Part shown: in pieces, positions 44,700 through 57,640 of the stretch
Numbering within the stretch: the first letter of the stretch is position 1
Layout: each line of letters opens with the position of its first letter
DNA from: Melieria omissa
Taxonomy: Eukaryota; Arthropoda; Insecta; Diptera; Ulidiidae
Assembly (NCBI GenBank): GCA_963971225.1
Contig: OZ020269.1
Location: forward strand, 11,928,701 to 11,992,700
DNA: 64,000 bases
Direction: 5' to 3'
The notes under the pieces: model-generated
The model's database searches: none
Told to the model about the DNA's origin: nothing
The model's input: the letters and a program-made list of their open reading frames with translations, nothing else
Position numbers and translations under genes: made by a program

Positions 44700-47300
44700 G
44701 GATGTAATGGATGGCAGACTGATAGATAGATAAATAGACAGATGGACAAATAGATTGTCAGGTCAAAAGACAGGCAGACAGGCAAATGAAAGCACAAATT
44801 TATGGACTGTCAGACAGACAAATAAATGGAAGGGCGAATGGATAGATGAACGTTTGGATGGACCAACAAATAGACATATGGGAAAATGAATGAACATATA
44901 AATGGATAGAAGGACGAACAGATGGACTGATAAATAATGGATAGATGTATTGATGGACGCTTGGACAGAGGTTTAGGCGAGCAGATGAACGGTTGGATGA
45001 ACCAACTTATAAGCAAATGTACATAAAGGACGTTAGGATGGACGGACAGATGAACAGGCTAACAATTGAAAAGATAAATGGACTATTAGATAGATGGATG
45101 CACGGACGAGGTGGAATAAAGTAGACAACAGGAAATATGTATAAATGGTTGAATAGACTAATAGAAAAAGAGGCGATTGGATGCACCAACTGAAAAGTAA
45201 ATATACATATGTATAGGCGCACGGACGGACAGGTGAACAGGCAAACATTTGAAGAGATAAATGGACTATTAGACATGGGATGCACGGACGGAGTGGAATA
45301 AAGTAGACAGCGTAACAGACATATGGACGATTGGACAAACAGACGATTGAGTGAACCAACTGATAGGCTTGTATACAGACGGACGGACAGATGAACGGAC
45401 AAATAATTGGACAAATAAATGGACGAGTAGACAGATGAATGGATAGATTGATGCTCGGACAGGGTGGACATCAGGGCAGACGTATGGACGGTTAGGACTA
45501 ACTAATGGACAAAGGGACGTTTGAAGATATAAATGGAAAGATAATTAAACAAATGAACAGATGAATAGACAGATGGATGACCAAATGAATGGATAGATAA
45601 TTAAACAAATGGACAGACGAAAGGAACAGATGCATAGACAGACATATGGGTGACCAAATGAATAGACTGAAGGATGGACGGATGAATGTATGGATAGATG
45701 CAAACATAAACAGTTGGGCAAATGAATGAAAAGATTAACGGATGAATAAAAAGGCGAATGGGCAGACGAACATTCAACAGTTCAGATGAACGGTTGAATG
45801 GACTGATGGATAAATGGATATATGGATAAATGGGCAGAAGCTTAGACAGGCGGGCAGACATGGACAAACAAATGGATGGACGGACCGATGTATGGACGAG
45901 CGGCTGTACGAACAGGTAGACGGATGTAAAAAATGTTGTGTTTCTGTACACAGATGATTGAATGAAACAGTGGACATATAGACAGATGGACGTACGAGCA
46001 TTTGTATGGACGTACGGCTGCACGAACAGATAGACGAATACACTAATTGTTTAGTTTCTGTACACAGACGAGTGAATGAACTAATGGACAAACGGACAGA
46101 TGGACTGACAGACAGATGAATATATGAACAAATGAACATACGGGCATTTGTATGGACGAACGGCTGTACGAGCAGATAGACGAATGCATAAAATGTTGTG
46201 TTTCTGTACACAGATGATTGAATGAACTAATGGAAAAAAGATTAAATGGAGTGATGGATAGATGTATGAACGAACAGATGGATGGACGGATCGATGTATG
46301 GACGAACGGCTGGACGAACAGATAGATGAATGCATATATGGTTGGATATTTTGTACACAGATGAGTGAATTAACTAATGGACAAAAGGACAGATGGACTG
46401 ACAGACAGAAGAATGGACGAACAGATGGACGGGCATTTGTATGGACGAACGGCTGGACGAACACATAGACGAATGAAAAAATTGTTGTATTTCTGTACAC
46501 AGACGAGTGAATTAACTATTGGAAAAATGTACAGATGGACTGACAAACACATGAATGGACGAACAGATGGACGAACGGCTGGACGAACAGAGAGACGAAC
46601 GCATAAATTGTTGTGTATCTGTACACAGATGATTGGATGAACTAATGGCCAAAAGGACAGATGGACTGACAGACAGAAGAATGGACGAACAGATGGACGT
46701 ACGGGCATTTGTATGGACGGACGGCTGGACGAACAAATAGACGAATGAAAAAATTGTTGTATTTCTGTACACAACAGAGTGAATGAACTATTGTAAAAAT
46801 GTACAGATGGACCGACAAACACATGAATGGACGAACAGATGGACGTACGGCTGGACGAACAGAGAGACGAATGCATAAATTGTTGTGTATCTGTACACAG
46901 ATGATTGGATGAACTAATGGGCAAAAGGACAGATGGACTGACAGACAGAAGAATGGACGAACAGATGGACGTACGGGCATTTGTATGGACGGACGGCTGG
47001 ACGAACAAATAGACGAATGAAAAAATATTTGTATTTCTGTACACAGCCGAGTGAATGAACTATTGGAAAAATGTACAGATGGACCGACAAACACATGAAT
47101 GGACGAACAGATGGACCTACGGACGAACAGATATACGAATGCATATATTGTTGTGTTTCTGATGAGTGAATTAAGTTATGGACAGATGGACTGATGGTTA
47201 GATGAATGGACGAACAGATGAATAGATGGAAGTGTTGATAATTGAAGGACAAAAAACATGAATGAACGAATTGATTGACTGATGGCGAGACAAATAAACA
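44700..47300. repeat. GATG/GACG/GACA satellite with ~272-bp higher-order repeat
   Basis: The left part (44.7-45.9 kb) is a diffuse tetranucleotide array of GATG, GACA, GACG and AATG. From about 45.9 kb a landmark, TTGT-TTTCTGTACACAGA, recurs at about 45,935, 46,045, 46,195, 46,345, 46,485, 46,610, 46,760, 46,885 and 47,030. Spacing in the right half alternates between about 125 and 147 bp, giving a higher-order unit of about 272 bp. Long minus-strand frames (Ser/Val/Arg/Pro/Ile-rich) are repeat artefacts. Confidence 0.85.
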
Positions 47301-50300
47301 GACGGCTGCTGATGGTTAAACGAACAGGGAGACTGAATGACGGACATGTCCGCATTTATTAGTACCGAACACGCCTCCTTTTAGTAGAAGCAAAATGTTT
47401 CCTTTTTACCCTTTTTTTGAAAATTATATAAAAGCTATATTTGGTTTTTGAAAGTTTTTTATTGCACACTTTTGTATTGTTGTTGTTATTATTTTTTGGC
47501 CAACATTTTTGTTGTCATTGAAAACGCAACATGCCGCAATGAATCAATTACGAATTGAATGACAACTGCTTGCCTCCAGCGTTAAAAATTAATTTGCACT
47601 TTGTTTTTGCTGCGCATTTCGCTTGCAGCAACAACAATCAAACCGAATGTGATTGTTGCACAGTAACATCGCTGTGCGCACTGAGCCAGGCGAATTGATG
47701 TGCGTCGAAGGTGGCAGTCAAATCCCAAATGGCTCATGCGACTGTCGGTGTGTCTCGGCAGTGCGTTTTATGGCTGGAACAGCAGCACAACGCCTACATT
47801 GGCCGATAATGGCCGGCAGGCTTCACATTAACGTAATCCGAATGTCCACTTTTCTTCATTAGCTGCGATTTTGACCATGAAAGCGTCGCAATCATTTTTA
47901 TGGCGTCATTTTGGATCGCATCACACTGACGCCCCGTCAGCCATGAGCCATGACCATCAATGTTGCTCACAGCGCAGCGGCAACGGTGCTGTAAAATGGC
48001 ACACAAACAGCACATCACAGCCTTTTCGGCGCACCGAACCGGGCACAGCTTCAAAAACTCATTTCGCTGGCCATTAAATTGATTGAGTTGCTGGTGTTAT
48101 TTTGTAATTTTGTGAAAATTATAGTAAATAAAAATGGATTGGCACGGCGTGAAAAATGCGCTGCAAAAGCAAATAAGATAAATTTACAACCAGTTGGCAC
48201 GTTGGCCAAATGCTCACTCACGCACACATACACACACTCACAAACATTGACTCGTAGTTCAACTCCATTCAAAGGTGGCGTGAGTGCGTCAGATGGGAGA
48301 TGAACAAACAGACAAATCGTTGGCACGTAATGACCAAATCAATTCAGAGTCAGAACTGCCAAAACTTTTTACCAATAAGCCTGTAGGCTTCTTTTCCTAT
48401 TTGGGTTTATTTATTTTTATTACTTTATAATTATTTCTTATTATTGAAATACCATTCAACAAGCTTAACTGCTCACTTGCGTCACACTTAAATATTCAAC
48501 GTGGTTTTGACAAAGGACCTGCATTGGCCACCCGTGACTTTTGCTTCTTCCAGGAACACAGATTTCGCCGATTTCGCCAAAAACGAAGCACATGCAGCAC
48601 TTTTTTACCTTTCTTCCTCTTCAGTCCTTTTACAATTTCATAGATAGGAAACTAACGAAGAGTATCAGGAAAAGACGCTTAGAAACCAAAATCTGAATAA
48701 AAAATCGAAACAACCCTTTGCCGTTAGTTCATAACTAACACACATAAGCACTTTTTCCACGTGGTGGAGCTCCAAGTGAGTTTGTGTTTGTGTGTATTTG
48801 TGCGCTACTATGCATCTTTGATTGGAAGCTGTGGGGGATTTATGTGTGTGTGTGTGTGTTACAAAGCGCACGTTGCGCTTTCGCAGTCATTAAATCCTGT
48901 CAAAAATCATATTTCAGTTATAACTACCACATAGCATTGTTGTTGTTGTTGTTGTTGCAATGGCAAGCGGTGCAGTTTTATTCTCTCTCTCCCTCTATAT
49001 CTTTCTTTGTTGCTATTATTTTCGCTGATATTCGTGACAGTTTATGTCATTTGTTCAAGCCAAATGATTTAAAAGGATTTGGATTTGTGGCAAAACCCTT
49101 TTTCGCTGTTTGTCGTCATCGTTGTTGCCTGCACTGTCATTGCGGAAATATTTCAAATTCGTTTAACAAATTTTTGTCGCTTTTTGCTTTGGCACTGCTT
49201 CGCCCCATTCCAGTTGTCTGCGTTTGTTTTTTCTATGCTTTATTTGCATCACCACAAAAATAAGCTGCTTTCCATTTTCAGTTTGGCTTTTGCCCTTTGA
49301 CTTGTAGAAACAACAACAAAAATTAAAATAAATAGAAAAACAAATTCTTAAAAAAGAATCACGTAAACATTGTTGCCGCAGCGCCACATTTGAACATTTA
49401 AAAACGATGCAAAGAAAAGCCAAATGCTGTTTGCTTGCTGGCTTCAATCTTCCATTGCTGGCCACCACCAACCCACACAACACCAGAAAAGGATCAAAAC
49501 GGATTACACAATAATTAGAAATTGCAATGTTGTCGTATTTGTTATCGACGCCAATCGCTATGGCTTTTAATGAGATTTGTCCATCACATTGCGCCACCAA
49601 CGATGCTTCGTTGGTTAAATTTTTGCTCAAATTTTATTGACTTTATTTTTATTTTTTTGTTGTTGCTGCTTTTTCGCGGTTTTGGGGGTTTTGGTTTATC
49701 AGCAGTTACGTTCGATTCGATTTTCTTTGTTTCAAGTTTCAGTTATTGTGTATTTTTTCGTTATATTTTTTTGTCTGTTTTTGGTTTGAAAACGAAAAAT
49801 AACGAACACCGCATTTACCTCAACAAAGTGTAGATTTTTCCATGACATTAATTTCGATTTTTAATTGTGCTGCTTGTTGCTTGTTACTGCACCTTTTCGT
49901 TGAGTTGAGTAGCATACAAAATAAATTCTAGTTGCACCAAACATTTTCATTTCGTTTTTGCATTATTTTTAAATTTTTTGGATTTTCTTTAAAGTTATTT
50001 GAAATTTTCTTTTTCTTTTAATTTTCGTTTATTTTGCATTAGTTTAATTGGTTTAAATGTCTCAAAAGGTCTGCAACTAAGGCAGCGCAATGCTACCTTT
50101 TATGCTCATTAAAAATTTGCATACATTTGGGGGCATTTTTGCAGCAAATGCCACAAGTGAATTTCGGAAATGTAATTAGAAGCTTTGAATAATTGCTTAC
50201 AGGCGATGCAATTAAAATGAAAATGTTATTTTTTTAATTTTTTTTTAACTACGATTAATCGATAAATAATGCAGTATGAATGCATTGATCGGTCCAGTAA

Positions 50301-50750
50301 ACAAAAATATCAATTTTTTTTTTTTTTACTACGCATTATTGTTCTGTTGCATTTCTTTTGAAGTCAAAATTTTAACCCAACAAGTGCCTTTATATATGGT
50401 TTGTAGGCTTGTGGTCAGCAAGTCTCTAATGTTGATTGATTTGACTGAAGTTGAAGTCCTTGAAGAAACGGAAGCGAAACGAAAAAAGCTGTTGTCTCTT
50501 TTCTCAAAAGATCAAAACAGGAAGAAAGTGGAACAGAGCGTAAATCTGTTTGAATAGTATCGATGGCCTTGGACCGGCCGATCTCTGAACCCAATCTGGT
50601 GGCTTCAGATGAACTGATTTTCCTGATCAGCATTGCTTGAAGTTACCTGAAGTATGGTTCGTCAACAAACTGATTCCATTGAGATAAAATCAATTGAAAG
50701 TAGAAATCATCACCTGAAAAAACAAATGTCGTATGTCCTGGTTGGTTAGA
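47301..50750. other. Non-coding stretch, no gene seen
   Basis: The 47.6-48.1 kb part is more GC-rich and less repetitive than its surroundings but no domain is recognised. (GT)n lies at about 48,842-48,860 and (TTG)n at about 48,938-48,957. A 93-codon frame at 50,276-50,557 shows no known domain. Confidence 0.5.
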
Positions 50751-50996
50751 GTGGTGATGCCCCGAATTCTATGAACGCATTCATAAGGCTTGTTTCTAAA
50801 CCCAAACGTTTATGAACGAAATTCATAAAATGTTTGATTTTTTCATAAGAAAACTTCCTGAAATTCTAAATCCCTAAAAGTTTAAAATATTGGTATATTT
50901 TGTTTATTAATTATAAATATGAATAATTAATTTTTTAATAATGATATAAAAATTCAATAAATTTTCGTTTTACCTTGTGACCGAAAAGTTCAATAT

Positions 50997-51615
50997 TCAA
51001 TATTCAATATCAATATTTATTTTATCTCCTTCAAAATATGCTCCATTAGAAGCGATACACATATGCCAATGTTTCTTCCAATCATCAAAACATTTTTTAT
51101 AGGCGCTTTCCGGTATGGCTTTGAGTTCCCTCTGCGAATTCTGTTTTACGTCTTCTATGGATTCAAAACGCGTTCCTCTGAGTGGTAATTTGAGTTTGGG
51201 AAACAGGAAAAAGTCACACGGTGCAAGATCAGGTGAATACGGTGACTGTTCGATGGTATTTATTGAATGTTTGGCCTTAAAATCGTTGATAATGTTGGCT
51301 CGGTGCGAGGGAGCATTATCGTCATGATAAATCCATGAGTTATCCTTCCACAATTGAGGCCGTTTACGACGGATATTTTCACGCAAACGTCTTAAAACAG
51401 TCAAATAATAGTATTTACCGACTGTTTGTCCTTCAGGGACGAATTCATGATGCACCACACCACGAATATCGAAGAAAACAATCAGCATTACCTTGATTTT
51501 CGAGCGACTTTGGCGTGGTTTTTCGGTTTCGGCTCGTCTTTTCCTCTCCATTCCGATGATTGTTGGCTTGTTTGCATGTCGTACTCGTAGACCCATGTCT
51601 TGTCACCAGTTATGA
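50997..51615 (-). pseudogene. Mariner-family transposase, 5'-truncated
   Basis: Minus-strand translation starts abruptly at ITGDKTWVYEYDMQTSQQSS (about 51,555-51,612), which contains the first catalytic Asp. After a one-base frameshift in an A-run (about 51,513-51,520) it continues as KIKVMLIVFFDIRGVVHHEF, IYHDDNAPSHRA (second Asp) and YSPDLAPCDFFLFPKLK (third Asp of DD34D), ending with HMCIASNGAYFEGDKI and a stop. The N-terminal DNA-binding region is absent. The 3' flank (50,973-50,990) CTTGTGACCGAAAAGTTC looks like a mariner terminal repeat. The family differs from copies A and B. Confidence 0.85.
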
Positions 51616-51769
51616 TGCGTCATAAACATGTATGAACTGTTTCATAAATTTTGTGAAAAAAATCAAAACATTTATGAATTTTTCATAAAAAATTCAAAAT
51701 AAAGGTTTATAAACGCCGTTCATAAGATTTTTATGAATTACTTTTACCCGTGTATGTTGATGGTTGTCG

Positions 51770-52725
51770 CAGTGTCGCGGTGTAGGTTTAGAAAGGCAAG
51801 AAGTGAGCTTACCTTGTAGTCTCTAATCTCGTCCACGTTCGTAAACGTTGGTTTACCTAGAGTTTTCCACCGTCTCCTTGATAGGGCCGGACAATCGCAG
51901 AGAAAATGTTGAACCGTTTTCTTTTCCTCGTGATTACTTTAGCTTCTGCAGCAGGTATTATAAGGAATGCCCATTTTAGCAGCATGTCCTCCAATGGGCC
52001 AGCGTCTTGTGATGACAGCGGTGAGCCTGGCTGCATCACGTCGGCCTCTGTTAATTAATTCGACTGATTTGTTCCTCTTGTACCTTGGCCATAAGGATCT
52101 GCAGATTTTACAGGAACGCATCCGGGCCCATCTGGTACCAGCTTTAGCAAGGAAGCCTTTGGTGATTTCGCTCTTGATGGAACCGATTGGAACCACCCCT
52201 GGCCAGCTCATCCGCTCTTTCATTTCCCCTTAATATCCTTGTGCCCCGGCACCCAGATAAGGGTAACTTGGAACCGACGAGCAAGATCCATCAAAACCTC
52301 CTTACATTCCCACACCAGCTTGGATGTTACAACAGACGAGCCCAGCGCTTTGATGGCAGCTAGGCTGTCAGATAGTATGCATATGCTGTTTTTGTAGGTG
52401 GTATCGTCCATTACCATCCTACAGGCCTCTTAAATAGCAAAAACTTCTGCCTGGAAGACGCTAGTTGTGTTGGGAGGCGAATGGATTTGCTAAGCCTCGC
52501 CCCCACTTGTGATTCTTCCTTTCTTCCATTCCGAACGGGAGGAAATTAGTTTGCCATACATTTCCCCGAAGAATACAGTGGGAATTTTGTAGTCTGTCTC
52601 CTCAGTCTGTGCATTTCGTAGTTGTTCTAGTATTGACCCGTGTCCATACGGTTTATTCCTTCAGCATCCTAACTCTCTTAGCCTGAGAGCACTTAGGGTG
52701 GCGGTGTTGACGATATGAAGATCTA
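51770..52725 (-). pseudogene. RNase H-bearing LINE (I/LOA type) C-terminal fragment
   Basis: Minus-strand translation, in order: LPIDLHIVNTATLSALRLRE and PYGHGSILEQ (post-RT region, ~52,620-52,720); SVFQAEVFAI-EACR (RNase H Glu, ~52,430-52,470); ILSDSLAAIKAL (RNase H Asp, ~52,345-52,380); TLIWVPGHKDIKGK (~52,220-52,265); then KRNKSVEL, AKMGIPYNTCCRS and, after a frameshift, VQHFLCDCPALSRRRWKTLG (C-terminal Cys/His knuckle, ~51,860-51,920). Several stops and at least one frameshift occur. It is a relic of an RNase H-containing LINE, a different copy from 5.3 kb, truncated before the RT catalytic core. Confidence 0.85.
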
Positions 52726-52739
52726 TCGGAAGTAAGTGC

Positions 52740-52775
52740 GTCGTATGTGCTACTAATCTGAATGGCACATACGAC
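52740..52775. other. Perfect 11-bp hairpin
   Basis: GTCGTATGTGC (52,740-52,750) and GCACATACGAC (52,765-52,775) are perfect inverted repeats around a 14-nt loop, just outside the LINE fragment and ~80 bp before the next element. Confidence 0.5.
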
Positions 52776-52855
52776 ATTCGTTTTCTGATGCGACGATTTG
52801 ATAACTTTTTCGTGAAAAAGATGAAATTATTCTACTCCGAATACAACACAATGTA

Positions 52856-53835
52856 TAAGGGAAAGGGCTGGGTTGTGAACCAGGCTGGGGTGTGAACCAT
52901 TGCCGTTTTTTCTTTCCCTAATTGACATATCGCCAATCTTTCAACTGTCAATTTTGTCTTATGATATGACTCTGCTTTTGTGGTTACACCGAAGTACAAA
53001 CACGTATTGCTTGTGGCAGCAATCGAGTTTGAAAGACATCGTGTTTGAAAATCGACTGCGAAAACTTGTTGGCTTTTTTTTAAAGTGCTATCTTAGTGAC
53101 TGAGCTTATTGCAAAAAGGTCAGTGTAATACATGTTTATTTAGTGTTTTGATTCTATTTTACGATGCAATATTTGTTTATGTCGAATTATGATTGGAAGT
53201 GTCGTTTATTTTAAAGTTTCCAAAATGGCATCGTGGTTGGGCTGTGAACCACTGAGGTGGCTGGGTTATGAACCACCTGTTTTTCGTACTACATTTGTTC
53301 TAACACTGTCAAATATGGACGGATATATTAAAATAAAGTCATTTTATATAATTTAACTCGATTTCGTTGTGTTCACTTGAAGTGAGCCAATACGAGAACA
53401 CGTTCGTATTTCACATGCAAACATTCCAACACAGATTAGGATGAAAATTTAAAAAATTGAGCAGTTTCATTCATTGCGATTTTTTGGCCTAAGAGGGGTC
53501 ATTATAACTTTTTTTCACCTCTTGAGGCTTCCTGATTAAATAAATTCTCAATGTACTTAAAAATTATGGGTGTTTTCTTCGTATTTTCTGACTTTAATAG
53601 GGATTTTCCAGATGGTTCACAACCCAGCCACTTTTTTGAAAAAGCGAAAAATCACGTTCTTAGAAAATTGGACGTAGAGAGTTAAATTTCAATCAAAACG
53701 GTAATCTGTCTTCATAGCAAAGTTGCGTTATATATTCACCTTTCCAACGGTTACTTCGATTTTTCGATATCTTTATTCTGAGAAAAGTTAGAGCCGAAAA
53801 ACAAAACCCGGTTCACACCCCAGCCCTCTCCCTTA
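52856..53835. mobile_element. Unclassified non-autonomous DNA transposon with subterminal repeats
   Basis: The left end TAAGGGAAAGGGCTGGGTTG (52,856) is mirrored at the right end (inverted TAAGGGAGAGGGCTGGGGTG, ending 53,835). GGCTGGG(T/G)TGTGAACC-type repeats occur directly at 52,866, 52,883, 53,235 and 53,259, and inverted at 53,614 and 53,810. About 980 bp, AT-rich interior, no recognised transposase. The target-site duplication is not resolved, so superfamily unknown. Confidence 0.7.
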
Positions 53836-56110
53836 CAAATAAATATGTGTGGGTTTCATATATAAAAATTCTGTAATTGAAAGAAGTACAACCTGAAAGT
53901 GGACCCAAAAAGTCTCAGCAAAAGTTCATATTTACTATAAGTCGACAATGACCGACTGCAAGGCAACGCTTACATGTTTTTTTTTTGCATATCTTGTTGG
54001 CTTAAAAATTCACACACACACATTTTATTATTTCGCAATAAATTACGAACATTGAGCCGCCTACCAACCAACCACACACAGACAACCTCGTACATATATA
54101 CATATATATTTTTTTTACATACAAAAATGTACAACACGAATTTACCAACACAACGAAACTTCAGTGCAGTCAATTTGCAAAAAGTGTGTAAATTTTAAAA
54201 ACGTTGAAATTGTTACCCACTTGGCATAAAACATTCAGCCGAAATATGAAATAAAATTAAAAAGCCAACAATAACAACACGAACAAGCTCGTAAAAGTGG
54301 TTTAAAGGTGGAAAAAAATGCGCTGTGTCAAAAAAAAAGACAGCTCGAAAAAAAATTGCGTGAAAAGTGGACAAAAGGGGCGCCAGCAATTGGCAGCGTT
54401 CGAATTATGAGCACAACAATAACAAAGGCAAAAAAAAATAACAACAACCAGTACAAGGCTGAGCGCGGGAATAAAAATTATGGGAAAAAAATATTTGTAA
54501 AATTGCCATACAACACTCAGGGGGAGTATTGAGGGTGTCGGGGAAGGAGGCGGAAAAGGTGAGGGGAGAATAAAGTGAGAGTGTTCACTTGTTGTTTTTG
54601 CAAGGATCAGCATCGATAAGCGGGTGAAAGGACAGTGCGCGTGCCATGTCGATATTGGTTTTTGTGGGTTTTATTGTAGCTACAATTGTTGTTGTTGTTG
54701 TTGTTGTTGATAAGCAAATAAACCAAAGAATGTTTAATAAATTCGTTTTGTATTCATTTTTTGCTGAGCCATCGTCACCAGCAGCGCGTCAGCGTTACAC
54801 TTGTTGTCGGAATTAGTTGTGGTGCTGTTCTTGATGTTGTTGTTGCTATTGTTTTCATCGAACAGCGTTTCAGTTATTTTGGTTATTTTTGTTAATTTCT
54901 TGTTGTTGTTTTTTTTTTCGATACTATGGCGCTCAATGTTTTTTTGCTTCCAATTGACACACTGTTGTTATAGTTGTTGTTGTTTCTGTTGTCGGTCGCC
55001 AAGTGCGTTTATCACGAAAATTGCAGCATTCGCTGGCCACGCGTTGCCTTCCGTTGGCAATAAAAGCAACGCTACTGCGGCAATTTTGGGCAATTTTTCA
55101 AAATTACATTTCAACTTTCCGCTTTGGATTTTATTCAATTTTTTCATTTTTATGGGTCAACAGGAAATTGTAAAAAAAAAATTATAAAAGAAAATCAAAA
55201 ATACCACCGAAAAAAATTCACCTTAGTATTATATATTTATATATTTTTTTTGGGCTGACCAACCACGCTTCGACATTACTTGACGCGCTTTTAATTCGTC
55301 GCATTTTCATTTTCAGTTTTATTTTCCCGCTTTATCAGCTCACTTGGCATTTTTATCATTCATTCCGCAGCGGTCGGAAATTCATGAAGCAAAAAAAACA
55401 CAAAAATTCACACACACCGCAAATCAATGTGCGCACCTTTTGGCCGGTGCAAATAATTTTCGAACTTGGCAATTTTTTTGTGGTCGTTGTTGCGCGTCTC
55501 TTATTATCTCTCGCTGTTGTTGGTATTTTAGTGCATTGAATTGTTGCTTTGTGGCTTAAAATGTTACAAGTTGATTTACGTCAACAAAAACCAAAAACCA
55601 AAAATAAACAAAAAACAAAAAACCTGGCCAACAGTTTAAATTAGCTGCTGCGTTTAATTGGGGTTTGGTTTACGGCTCTTCGGTGGATCAGTGCCAGACG
55701 AAATGAGCCGCAGTACGCCGCGGTCGCTGTGCTGTCATGTAATGCTTCGTTGAGTTTAATGTGTGAGCGATAAATTGGGATTTTAAAATTCACCAAAATT
55801 TAACTATTTTCTTGGTTTCATTATTCTGACATTATTCTGAAATTTATGTTATATTATTGAGCTATCTTCATGGTTTCATTATTTTGACGAGAGAAACATA
55901 AAATTAATGGAATTTTTTTAATTTATATATTGTTTTTATTTTTAATATTAAAATTTACAATTTTATAAAATTATATTTTTATTATTATTAATATTCTAAA
56001 ACTATAAAATATAATTTTAATAATAACTAATTTTGATAATAATTTTTCATAATTTTAATTTTAATTTAATTTAATTTTTCTAAGTGCTAAAATATCTTTT
56101 TGGATATTTT
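53836..56110. other. Non-coding stretch, no gene seen
   Basis: Contains (TTG)n at about 54,685-54,710 and 54,830-54,850, (CA)n near 54,013 and an AT-rich, ATTTTAAT-rich segment at 55,900-56,090. Open frames are compositionally biased. Confidence 0.5.
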
Positions 56111-57309
56111 TTATAATTTATATATACAAAGTATTATATTATATTCTCCTCCTGATTCAATACACTTGTTACATCGATTTAATAGTGATTCAAACGCGAG
56201 TTCCAGCTCATTTTTCGGAATTTCCTCCAGTACCCCCGACGAAGCCCGTTTTATGGTCTGAATGTCATCAAAAAAGCATCCATCCAAATCAGGTGAATAC
56301 GGCGGATGAATCAACACACAGACCTGATTCCGAGCCAAAAATTTACGAACAATGAGTGCTGTGTGACTCGGTGCATTATCGTGCAACAGAGACCAACTTG
56401 TTGGATTGCGGTATTCTGGTCGAATACAACGGATTCTGGCCATCAAACGCTTCAAAACTTCAACGTAATATGCGGCAGTAACTGTTTGACCAATTGGAAC
56501 AAATTCTTTGTGGATAATTTCTTTGCTATCGAAGAATTGTTTTGATATTTGATGGAACATTTCGTGTTTTTTTGGCTTGTGGTGAGTTTTTTGATTTCCA
56601 TTCCGCACTTTGACGCTTGATTTCTGGATCGTATTGGAAACACCATGTTTCATCACCCATAACAATTATTTTCAGGAAGTTTGCATCATTTTCTGCAGCT
56701 GCAACGATGTCTCTATAATGACTGACTCTCATTAATTTTTGCTCCTCGTTCAATGTGTGTGGAACAAATTTTGCGCAGACCTTTGTTTTGCACAAATCCT
56801 CGTGAAGAATGAATCGGATAGTTCCTCTGTTGATGCTTAAGGCCTCTTCCATCATTTTCAGCGAAGTATTGCGGTCTTCTGCAATAAAATCACGAACTTT
56901 CTGGATCAATTCCGGCGTCCGAACTGAAATTGGCATTCCTTCTTTTATTTCATCTTCCAGCGACTCTCTGCCATCCACAAAACGTTTATGCCATAAAAAA
57001 CATTTGATCTTGATAAACAAGCATCGCCATATGCTTGCTGCATCATTGTGAATGTTTCTGATGCATTTTTACATATTTTTGCGTGAAATTTACTGACCGC
57101 TAATTGCTCCATGTTAAAATTTCAACATCAAACGAAAATGTGTTTTGCATAATGAATTTTAACAAATATTAAATGTCCACCAAATGTCATGAAATTCTGA
57201 CAGTTAGTAGGGGAAGGTTGAAGCTTCAAAACGCATGTGCTCGCACATAGATGACACACTTGGTTGCTGAGATATGGTTCGAGTATTAATACATAACTGA
57301 CACACTGTG
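56111..57309 (-). pseudogene. Mariner-family transposase, decayed, 3' end truncated
   Basis: The minus-strand start is at 57,112 (MEQLAVSKFHAKICKNASET, then AYGDACLSRSNVF). A frameshift leads into the HTH region, WHKRFVDGRESLEDE. This is followed by IMVGDETW-like VMGDETWCFQYDPE (first Asp), a second frameshift, FFDSKEIIHKEFVPIGQTV, LLHDNAPSHTALIVRKFL (second Asp) and YSPDL directly joined to DGCFFDDIQTIKR, so the third catalytic Asp segment is lost by a small deletion. A plausible 5' terminus, CACAGTGTGTCAGTTATG, ends at 57,309 next to TA. No matching 3' terminus was found. It is a non-functional copy of a third mariner lineage. Confidence 0.8.
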
Positions 57310-57311
57310 TA

Positions 57312-57638
57312 TGTAAAAATCTAATATTATTTTGAACTTAGGTATTCAAAGAAGAAATTTTGGAAAAAAGAATTTCTTCCTACTTTCTTAAAAGCTCTAA
57401 CTTAATTTAATTTTTAATGATGGCTGGACCTCTTTAAATATTGAAATTAAATAAATTTACAAATTATATACTTAAAATTGTTAAAGATTTTTTAACAACG
57501 CAAATTATATAATAAATAATAATAATTTTTCCAAAAATTAAAAGTGAAGAGAGAAAGAAAAGCTTCAACTTAATTCAACTATCAATGATTGGACTTTTTT
57601 AAATATCAAAATTGAATAATCTATACAAATTATATAAG
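57312..57638. other. AT-rich non-coding DNA
   Basis: No gene. Two loosely similar segments (about 57,370-57,500 and 57,560-57,640) share AGCTCTAACTTAATTTAATT-like and AAATTATATA words. It lies between two mariner insertions. Confidence 0.4.
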
Positions 57639-57640
57639 TA

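Noticed and set aside
46370..47044. 224-codon open frame on the minus strand (Ser/Val/Arg/Pro-rich)
   Set aside because: It lies entirely in the GATG/GACG satellite; several neighbouring frames have the same repetitive composition. It results from tandem repetition, not coding.
50276..50557. 93-codon frame as a small host gene
   Set aside because: It begins in a T-rich run, lacks a recognisable domain, and has a similar-length frame on the opposite strand; no basis for a call.
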